NCBI GenBank assembly: GCA_013389125.1
Contig: JACADX010000354.1
Coordinates: 1 to 19,648 of the forward strand
DNA from: Parvularculaceae bacterium
GTDB taxonomy: Bacteria; Pseudomonadota; Alphaproteobacteria; Caulobacterales; Parvularculaceae
DNA: 19,648 nt
Direction of reading: 5' to 3'
Shown: one piece after another, positions 14,558 through 19,648 of the stretch
Numbering within the stretch: the stretch's first letter is position 1
Layout: the number at the start of each line of letters is the position of its first letter
The notes under the pieces: model-generated
The model's input: the letters and a program-made list of their open reading frames with translations, nothing else
Told to the model about the DNA's origin: nothing
Databases searched by the model: none
Program-made: the position numbers and the translations under genes

Positions 14558-15466
14558 TTAATCCGCCGCCCATCTTTCGATCAGCCGCCGGGCGATCGTG
14601 AAGCGCGGCGGTAGTCGCACGTCCTCGCGCCGTTCCCCGGCGAGAAGGCGGCGGATTTCGTCGCGCGACATCCAGCGCGCCTCGACGATTTCCTTTTCGT
14701 CAAGCTTCAGCTCCTTGTCCTTTGCGTCGGCGATGAAGCCCATCATCAGCGAGGAGGGAAACGGCCATGGCTGCGAAAACTGATACCGTACGTTGGTGAG
14801 GGCGACCCCCGCCTCCTCCTTCAGTTCGCGAACGGCGCAGGCTTCAGGCGTCTCGCACGCCTCGACAAAGCCGGCGAGCGCCGAGAGAAAACCGGGCGGA
14901 AAGCGGGGGCCTCGCGCAAGGAGACAGGCGTCGTCGTGGACGGCGAGAACGATCGCGACCGGATCTGTGCGCGGGAAGTGCTCCGTCCCGCATTGCTGGC
15001 AGAGGCGCCTGGCGCCGCCGTCCTTCATCTCCGTCTTTGCTCCGCAGTGGGCGCAATGCGCGTGCCGTCGATGCCAGTCGATCAGCCAGCGCGCCGCGCC
15101 GATGACAGCGATATCCTCGCCGGAAAGGGCGCCCGCCGCCTCGCGGAGCGGCGTGTAGGCGCCGAGATCCGCGAACGGCGCCTGCCCGGGCCCCGGCGCG
15201 CCCGACGCGTCGATCGCAAAATAGGCGCGAGGCCCCTTGAGGCCGAGAAAGACGACGGTCGCGCCGGCGTCGAATTCGCGCCGCGCATCGGCGGCGAGAA
15301 AAGCCGCCTTCCCCTCGCGAATGAGCGGATCGCCCCGATATAGCGGAATGATCAGGCTCGCCGGATCAGCCAGACGCGTCGCCAGCCACTCCGGATCGGT
15401 CCGCGCGCCGGAGGCGCGGTCGAGCGGTTCGGCTGCAAAAACAATGATCTCGGCCGGATCCGGCAT
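14558..15466 (-). CDS. nudC: NAD(+)/NADH pyrophosphatase, NudC
   Basis: Encodes 302 residues. NudC hydrolyses NADH to NMNH and AMP and removes NAD caps from RNA. An N-terminal domain (about 1-130) is followed by a four-cysteine zinc ribbon (C138, C141, C156, C159: CAHCGAKT and CQQCG) and the Nudix domain. The Nudix box is complete: G199-x5-E205-x7-REL-x-EE-x-GV (199-221). The family-specific SQPWPFPSS follows at 231-239. I chose ATG 15466 (MPDPAEIIVF); the longer in-frame reading to 15736 runs into the neighbouring membrane-protein gene. That gene ends ten bases upstream, so the two are probably one operon. It converges on pheA across a repeat-rich gap. Confidence 0.94.
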   Translation of the reverse strand: MPDPAEIIVFAAEPLDRASGARTDPEWLATRLADPASLIIPLYRGDPLIREGKAAFLAADARREFDAGATVVFLGLKGPRAYFAIDASGAPGPGQAPFADLGAYTPLREAAGALSGEDIAVIGAARWLIDWHRRHAHCAHCGAKTEMKDGGARRLCQQCGTEHFPRTDPVAIVLAVHDDACLLARGPRFPPGFLSALAGFVEACETPEACAVRELKEEAGVALTNVRYQFSQPWPFPSSLMMGFIADAKDKELKLDEKEIVEARWMSRDEIRRLLAGERREDVRLPPRFTIARRLIERWAAD

Positions 15467-15476
15467 CGTTCGCCGC

Positions 15477-15956
15477 TCAGCTGAAGAGAGACGCAAAAGC
15501 CGGCCAGCGCACGACGAGGAGGAAAAGCGCGCAAATCCACGTGATGCAGGCGGTATAGAAAAGCGCCGGCGAGGTCCTGACGATGACGTTGCCCGACCAT
15601 TGAACCGGCGTCTTGATTCCAAGCGGCGTGAAGAGATGAAAAGCAATCGCGCCGGACATGATCGCGATCGCAATGAGGCCGCCCAGAAACTGCGCGGCGC
15701 CGACAAAGGCGCCGCCGGCGAGGACGGCGAGCGCAAGGGGAACGGCGATCAGGAGGAGCGAGGAAAGAAGTTCGCCAAGTCCGATCGCCCACGGTCCGAC
15801 CGGATAAAAGAGTTCGATCTTCGACCAGTCGCGCAAGGTCTCGAAAATGTGCCGCGTCGTCGGATGTCCGGCGAATTTGAACCGCAATGAATCAAGAAAG
15901 ACGCCTGAAATGAACAGCGCGGCGGCCCAAGGCAGCAAGGAAAGCAGCATTTGCAT
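15477..15956 (-). CDS. DoxX-like four-helix membrane protein
   Basis: Encodes 159 residues from ATG 15956 (a second ATG lies at 15950). Four hydrophobic segments are visible: about 3-20 (LLSLLPWAAALFISGVF), 53-75, 80-108 (with GGLIAIAIMSGAIAFHLFTPLGI) and 132-150. The first helix followed by LDSLRFKFAGHP, then GELLSSLLLIAVPLA and SGAIAFHL, resembles the DoxX/DUF4870-type small membrane family, in which the second and third helices have the E-L-.-.-.-L-L-L and M-.-G-A-I-.-.-H-L patterns. Function unknown. It lies ten bases upstream of nudC. The longer in-frame reading to 16256 would run through the SRP RNA on the opposite strand and is rejected. Confidence 0.75.
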   Translation of the reverse strand: MQMLLSLLPWAAALFISGVFLDSLRFKFAGHPTTRHIFETLRDWSKIELFYPVGPWAIGLGELLSSLLLIAVPLALAVLAGGAFVGAAQFLGGLIAIAIMSGAIAFHLFTPLGIKTPVQWSGNVIVRTSPALFYTACITWICALFLLVVRWPAFASLFS

Positions 15957-16026
15957 GAAGCGGCCCCGTCCCGAAAACGCGCTCTCATACCGGAATCGAG
16001 GGCGCGCGGCGAGGCGGCCCCTTGGC

Positions 16027-16055
16027 TTGCTTTTCGGTCCGCCGGACAACATATT
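16027..16055 (+). promoter_or_regulatory. Predicted promoter of SRP RNA
   Basis: TTGCTT (16027-16032) and CATATT (16050-16055) are 17 bases apart. Transcription would start near 16062, which agrees with the first base of the predicted SRP RNA stem at 16063. Confidence 0.5.
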
Positions 16056-16062
16056 CCGCCGC

Positions 16063-16152
16063 GGAAGGCCGACGGACGGACCCCTCGCCAACCCGGTCAG
16101 GTCCGGAAGGAAGCAGCCGTAACGAGTTTCGGCCCGGGTCGCTCGGTCTTCC
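16063..16152 (+). ncRNA. ffs: Signal recognition particle RNA (small bacterial type, 4.5S)
   Basis: The highly conserved apical part GGTCAGGTCCGGAAGGAAGC starts at 16095 and continues AGCCGTAACGAG, which carries the tetraloop and the Ffh-binding internal loops. The ends pair: GGAAGGCCGA (16063-16072) with TCGGTCTTCC (16143-16152, one G-U pair), and GACCC (near 16078) with GGGTC (near 16136-16140). About 90 nucleotides is right for the short SRP RNA. With FtsY and Ffh it targets inner-membrane proteins. No T-run or private terminator follows; an SDR gene starts 32 bases downstream. The position upstream of dnaX is usual in alphaproteobacteria. The ends are set from pairing and may shift by a few bases. 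Confidence 0.93.
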
Positions 16153-16184
16153 ACCTTCCTCCCCAACGCCGCCGGAGGCCGCCC

Positions 16185-17147
16185 TTGAAGATATTCCTGA
16201 CCGGCGGAACAGGCTTTGTCGGCGGCGCCGTTCTCAGGGCGCTTTCTCCGCGCCATTCGATGGCTGCGCTGTCGCGCACGGCGAAAGGCGACTGCGTCGT
16301 CGAAGCCCTGGGCGCAGCGCCGGTCCGGGGCGATCTCGAAAGCGTTTCATCGGACATGATCGAGGGCGCCGAAGCGGTCATTCACGCCGCCGCGTTCGTC
16401 GAGGAGTGGGGGTCTTGGGCGCAGTATGAGGCCGTCAATGTGACGGGTACGGAGCGTCTCTTGAATGCGGCGCGGGACGCCGGCGTCCGGCGCTTCGTCC
16501 ATGTCGGCACCGAGGCGGCGCTTTTCCGCGGCCAGCACATGCGCGACATCGACGAAACCTATCCCTTGGCGCCGGATTCGCCGTTTCCCTATTCGGCGAC
16601 GAAGGCGCGCGCCGAGATGGCGGTCCTCGCGGCGAACGATCCCGCCGGCGGATTTGAAACAATCGTCATCCGCCCGCGCCTTGTCTGGGGCGAAGGCGAC
16701 AAGACCATCCTGCCCGCGGTCGCGGCGATGGCCGAGCAGGGGAAATTCGCCTGGATCGACGGCGGGCGCGCCATGACGTCAACGACGCATATCGACAATC
16801 TCGTCCTCGCGCTCGAACTCGCCTTGACCAAAGGTTCACCGGGCGAGGCTTATTTCGTCGTCGACGGGCCGCCGATCGCCTTTCGCGCGTTCCTGGCGGC
16901 TTACCTCAAGACCGCGGGCGTCGAACTTCCGGAAAGATCGGCGCCGGGCGGCTTGATCCGCCTCGTCGCAAATGTCGCCGAACCGCTCTATCGGCTTGCG
17001 AATTCCGCCGCGCCGCCGCCGATCACCCGCTTTACGGCGCACATCATGAGCCGCGACTGCACGCTCAGCGACGCAAAAGCGCGCGCCGACCTTGGATACC
17101 GGCCGGTCGTCTCCCTCGCGGAGGGCCTTGCTCGCCTTGCGGGCTGA
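16185..17147 (+). CDS. NAD(P)-dependent epimerase/dehydratase (extended SDR)
   Basis: Encodes 320 residues from a TTG start at 16185, chosen because GGAGG lies seven bases upstream and because the protein then begins with the typical first strand KIFLTGGTGFVGG. The cofactor site is TGGTGFVGG (6-14); the catalytic tyrosine and lysine are Y136 and K140 in FPYSATKARAEM; Thr/Ser109 lies in VHVGTEA. The middle HAAAFVEEWGSWAQYEAVNVTGTERLL and the RPRLVWGEGD segment are those of extended SDRs related to 3-beta-hydroxysteroid dehydrogenases/dihydroflavonol reductases. An upstream in-frame ATG at 15951 would read through the SRP RNA and is rejected. It sits between ffs and dnaX, 25 bases before dnaX. 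The substrate is unknown. Confidence 0.9.
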   Translation: MKIFLTGGTGFVGGAVLRALSPRHSMAALSRTAKGDCVVEALGAAPVRGDLESVSSDMIEGAEAVIHAAAFVEEWGSWAQYEAVNVTGTERLLNAARDAGVRRFVHVGTEAALFRGQHMRDIDETYPLAPDSPFPYSATKARAEMAVLAANDPAGGFETIVIRPRLVWGEGDKTILPAVAAMAEQGKFAWIDGGRAMTSTTHIDNLVLALELALTKGSPGEAYFVVDGPPIAFRAFLAAYLKTAGVELPERSAPGGLIRLVANVAEPLYRLANSAAPPPITRFTAHIMSRDCTLSDAKARADLGYRPVVSLAEGLARLAG

Positions 17148-17172
17148 CGCGCCGCCGGGATAGGAACGCGGG

Positions 17173-18900
17173 ATGCCCGTTCTCCAAGACGCAGCAAACT
17201 ATCAGGTCCTCGCGCGCAAATACCGGCCGCAGACGTTTGACGACCTCATCGGCCAGGGGCCGATGGTGAAGACGCTGAGGAACGCCTTTGCGACGGGCCG
17301 CATCGCGCACGCCTATGTCCTTACCGGCGTCCGCGGGGTCGGCAAAACGACGACGGCGCGCATTCTCGCGCGGGCGCTCAACTATGTCGGGCCGAACGGC
17401 GAGGACAAGGGTCCGACGATCGATCTTTCCGTCGAGGGGCGCCATTGCCGCGCGATCGCCGAAAGCCGGCATCCCGACGTCTTCGAAATGGACGCCGCCT
17501 CGCGCACCGGCGTCGGCGACATCCGCGAACTCATCGAGGGCGTCCGCTATGCGCCGATCGAGGCGCGATACAAGGTCTACATCATCGACGAAGTTCACAT
17601 GCTGTCGACCGCGGCGTTCAATGCGCTCTTAAAGACGCTGGAAGAGCCGCCGCCGCATGTGAAATTCATCTTCGCGACCACGGAGATCAGGAAGCTCCCC
17701 GTGACGGTTCTGTCGCGCTGCCAGCGCTTCGATCTCCGCCGCATCGAAATCGAGACGCTGACGGATCACCTCGCGGCGATCGCCGCGAAGGAGAACGCCA
17801 AAGTCGAGCGCGAGGGGCTGTTCATGATCGCGCGGGCCGCCGAGGGCTCCGTGCGCGACGCGCTCTCTATTCTCGACCAGGCGCTCATCCAGCGCACGAG
17901 CGCCGACGAAACCGTAACAGCCGAAATGATCCGCAGAATGCTCGGCCTTGCCGACCGCAGCCAGAGCTGGGAACTTTTGGACGCGGCGCTTCGAGGCGAC
18001 GCCAAGAGCGCGCTTGAGAATTTCCGGATCCAGTATGACGCCGGCGCCGACCCGGCCGTCATCCTGCGCGACCTCCTCCAGATCACGCACCTCCTGACGC
18101 GGGTCAAAGCGGCGGGCCCTGAAGCCGCCGCGCATGGCGCCGCCGGCGAGGCCGACGCCGCGCGCGCGAAGGCGACGGCGGACGCGCTCGCCGTCAACGG
18201 CCTGACGCGGGCGTGGTCGCTGCTGATGAAAGGCCTCATCGAGACGCAATCGGCGCCTGACCCTGTCGCCGCCGGCGAAATGGCGCTCATTCGCCTCGCT
18301 TTCGCCGCCGATCTTCCGACTCCGGATGAAGCGCTCAAGATGCTCGCGGGCGGAATCCTTCCCGCTGCAGGAGCCCCAAGGCCCGCTGCCGGCGCGCTTT
18401 CGCCCGCGCGGGGCGGCGGCGCGCCAATCGCCGCTTTCGCCGAACCGCAGGCGGCGCTCGAGCCCGCCGACTCGGCTCCGGCGCCTTCGAGGCCAAAGCT
18501 CGATAGTTTTCTTGACGTCGTGCGGCTCGCTGACGCGAAACGCGACGCAAAGCTCAAGGTCGAGCTTGAAAGCTACGTCCACCTCATCGCCTTCGAGCCG
18601 GGTCGCATTGAACTTCGGCTCCATGAGCGCGCGCCGCCAGATCTCGCAAACCGGCTCATGCAGCGTCTTAAGGAGTGGTCCGGCCGGCAGTGGATCGTGT
18701 CCATCAACGCGCAGGAAAAGGGGCGAGAGACCTTGCGCGATGCGCGCACGGCGGAGGTCCTTGCGCACCCGATGGTGCGACGCGCGCTTGAATTATTTCC
18801 GGGCGCGGAAATTGTCGCGATTCGCGATCCGAAGCCGCAAGCGCCGCTGGAGCCGGATTCCGCAGCCGGCCCTGACTCTGCCGAAAACGAGAGCGAGTGA
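17173..18900 (+). CDS. dnaX: DNA polymerase III subunits gamma/tau
   Basis: Encodes 575 residues, the AAA+ clamp-loader subunit of the replicative polymerase. The N-terminus NYQVLARKYRPQTFDDLIGQ is the family signature. Walker A is GVRGVGKT (52-59), Walker B is YIIDEVHML (136-143), sensor 1 lies in FATTE, and the SRC motif is in VTVLSRCQRFDLRR. Domain III follows to about 370, then an alanine/proline-rich linker, and a C-terminal tau-like domain (about 440-560, LDSFLDVVRLADAKRDAKL...). The zinc-binding part keeps only one cysteine, C92, of the four in E. coli. No A-rich slippery site is seen that would make a separate gamma product. AGGA lies eight bases before the ATG. It is followed after three bases by ybaB. 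Confidence 0.97.
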   Translation: MPVLQDAANYQVLARKYRPQTFDDLIGQGPMVKTLRNAFATGRIAHAYVLTGVRGVGKTTTARILARALNYVGPNGEDKGPTIDLSVEGRHCRAIAESRHPDVFEMDAASRTGVGDIRELIEGVRYAPIEARYKVYIIDEVHMLSTAAFNALLKTLEEPPPHVKFIFATTEIRKLPVTVLSRCQRFDLRRIEIETLTDHLAAIAAKENAKVEREGLFMIARAAEGSVRDALSILDQALIQRTSADETVTAEMIRRMLGLADRSQSWELLDAALRGDAKSALENFRIQYDAGADPAVILRDLLQITHLLTRVKAAGPEAAAHGAAGEADAARAKATADALAVNGLTRAWSLLMKGLIETQSAPDPVAAGEMALIRLAFAADLPTPDEALKMLAGGILPAAGAPRPAAGALSPARGGGAPIAAFAEPQAALEPADSAPAPSRPKLDSFLDVVRLADAKRDAKLKVELESYVHLIAFEPGRIELRLHERAPPDLANRLMQRLKEWSGRQWIVSINAQEKGRETLRDARTAEVLAHPMVRRALELFPGAEIVAIRDPKPQAPLEPDSAAGPDSAENESE

Positions 18901-18903
18901 GCG

Positions 18904-19227
18904 ATGAAAGACCTCGGCGATTTGATGAAACAGGCGGGCGCGATGCAAGCGAAGCTCGCCGCGGCGCAGGAGAAGATCGCCGCGCTCGAAGTCGAGGGGC
19001 AATCGGGCGGCGGCATGGTGAGGATTGTCTTAAACGGCAAAGGCTATGCAAAAAGCGTCGCGATCGAGCGCGGCCTGATGAAGCCCGAAGAAGGCGAAGT
19101 GCTCGAGGATTTGATCGCCGCCGCAATCAACGACGCGAAGTCGAAACTCGAAACGCGGGCGGCGGAGGAAATGAAATCCCTGACCGCGGGATTGCCGCTG
19201 CCGCCGGGTATGAAGCTGCCGTTCTAG
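18904..19227 (+). CDS. ybaB: YbaB/EbfC-family nucleoid-associated protein
   Basis: Encodes 107 residues, the normal size of YbaB. The protein begins MKDLGDLMKQAGAMQAKLAA, a helix, then AALEVEGQSGGGMVRIVLNGKG (the conserved GxVxVxxNG strand pair) and the C-terminal TAGLPLPPGMKLPF, all typical. YbaB dimers bind DNA as small nucleoid proteins and are usually encoded with dnaX and recR, which affects recombination and repair. The start is three bases after the dnaX stop, so it is certainly in the same operon. Here, unlike in most genomes, recR does not follow directly but after 359 bases. Confidence 0.96.
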   Translation: MKDLGDLMKQAGAMQAKLAAAQEKIAALEVEGQSGGGMVRIVLNGKGYAKSVAIERGLMKPEEGEVLEDLIAAAINDAKSKLETRAAEEMKSLTAGLPLPPGMKLPF

Positions 19228-19302
19228 ATCATTCTTGGTCGGCCTGGTCTCCGTCACAGCCGAGACGACATGGAGATTGCGCCGGCACAATGGGAAAGAA
19301 AT

Positions 19303-19559
19303 ATGGAACAACCTGCCAGCCCTAACGCGATTTTCCGCGCGCCCCCATGTTGGCGATTTCGTTCTTGTGCGGCGGCATTGCGTTTGCGATCGGCCGGCGA
19401 AAAGTCAATAACGCGGCCCTCTGGACCATCCTGTGATTAATTCCATTCGTGAATTTCGTGGCGAGGCTGTTCTTGATCAGCAAGACCGACAAACTTGTCA
19501 TCGAGGAGATCGCGGCGCTCCGATCACGGGTGGAAACCCCCGATTCTCGCGGCGCATGA
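19303..19559 (+). pseudogene. Disrupted small membrane-protein gene between ybaB and recR
   Basis: Two parts can be read in one frame from ATG 19347: MLAISFLCGGIAFAIGRRK...ALWTIL, an in-frame TGA (19434-19436), then LIPFVNFVARLFLISKTDK and EEIAALRSRVETPDSRGA up to a TGA at 19557. The two halves fit as one small protein with two membrane segments and an amphipathic tail; the expected codon at the TGA is probably GGA (LGLIPFVN). The ATG at 19347 has no ribosome binding site, but ATG 19303 has GGGAAAG just upstream and would read MEQPASPNAIFRAPP. It joins the membrane frame if one C is added to the CCCCC run at 19342-19346. So there are probably two lesions, in an intended protein of about 85 residues. 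I do not recognise the family. Sequencing error is possible. Confidence 0.55.
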
Positions 19560-19586
19560 GCGCCGAGCGCGCCAAGAATTGAATTC

Positions 19587-19648
19587 ATGCCCTCTCCCAA
19601 TATCGGCCCCGAACTTCAGCGCCTTATCGACCTTCTCGCGAAGCTGCC
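19587..19648 (+). CDS. recR: Recombination protein RecR (N-terminal part, cut by window edge)
   Basis: Only the first 20 codons are inside the window: MPSPNIGPELQRLIDLLAKL, followed by two bases of a proline-type codon. The pattern GPE...RLI.LLAKLP is the start of the helix-hairpin-helix region of RecR, which loads RecA with RecF/RecO at gaps during repair. The order dnaX - ybaB - recR makes the call much safer than the short sequence alone would. The ribosome binding site is weak (AAGAATTGAATTC). Confidence 0.85.
   Translation, partial: MPSPNIGPELQRLIDLLAKL

Noticed and set aside
15951..16184. In-frame upstream extension of the SDR gene from ATG 15951
   Set aside because: It would be translated through the SRP RNA and has no homology to the SDR family; the protein fold starts at the TTG at 16185.
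18300..18560. Programmed frameshift in dnaX that would produce a short gamma subunit
   Set aside because: No A-AAA-AAG or similar slippery heptamer is found in the linker region.
17629..18768. Minus-strand ORF of 379 codons inside dnaX
   Set aside because: It is fully antisense to dnaX, is rich in Arg/Ala as antisense GC-rich frames are, and shows no domain.
19434..19436. In-frame TGA read as selenocysteine or tryptophan
   Set aside because: No hairpin of SECIS type was seen next to it, the position suits glycine (GGA), and TGA is used as normal stop in this window, for example in dnaX.

Overview
The window is high-GC DNA (long stretches rich in gcg/cgc/gcc) with tightly packed, mostly housekeeping genes. 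The gene content points to an alphaproteobacterium, most likely of the order Hyphomicrobiales (Rhizobiales). Four things support this: the order SRP RNA - dnaX - ybaB - recR; the long (360 aa) double-domain dCTP deaminase; an alphaproteobacterial-type prephenate dehydratase with an ESYM ACT motif; and a CTAGAGC...GCTCTAG palindromic repeat of a kind familiar from that order. The genus cannot be fixed by reading alone; a Methylocystaceae/Beijerinckiaceae-like organism is only a guess. No phage, insertion sequence, CRISPR array or obvious genomic island is present.

Layout. Positions 1-4452 are read on the minus strand: a truncated cyclase-like membrane ORF, a multi-TM sensor histidine kinase overlapping it by four bases, a PomB/MotB-like and a PomA/MotA-like stator pair, and the HtpX membrane protease. 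A divergent SDHAF4-like assembly factor (4515-4736) follows. An exported protein of unknown function (5014-6336, minus) lies back to back with a YpfJ-type zinc metallopeptidase (6554-7432, plus). ApaG (minus) and a dCTP deaminase (plus) are divergent, and the deaminase is followed by a small TIMP/NTR-like four-cysteine protein. A 350-base convergent gap leads to a minus-strand set: DUF938 methyltransferase, radical SAM protein (translationally coupled to it) and an exported SYLF-domain protein.

A tRNA-Gly(CCC) with its own promoter converges on a membrane-anchored cytochrome c. Divergent from the cytochrome is prephenate dehydratase (phenylalanine synthesis), which runs into a repeat-rich convergent gap. 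Next come minus-strand NudC (NADH pyrophosphatase) and a DoxX-like four-helix membrane protein. The rest is plus strand: SRP RNA (ffs), an extended SDR with a TTG start, dnaX, ybaB, a disrupted small membrane-protein gene, and the first 20 codons of recR at the right edge.

Most useful observations: (a) one perfect and one near-perfect CtrA-type box (TTAA-N7-TTAA) between htpX and the motAB-like pair, suggesting cell-cycle control of an orphan stator; (b) a broken small membrane-protein gene between ybaB and recR with an in-frame TGA and a probable C-run frameshift; (c) an uncharacterised radical SAM/DUF938 methyltransferase couple; (d) a TIMP/NTR-like secreted candidate behind dcd; (e) a palindromic repeat that supplies the stop codon of pheA. 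I found no clearly new multi-gene system; the radical SAM/methyltransferase pair and the kinase/cyclase pair are the best candidates for uncharacterised function.
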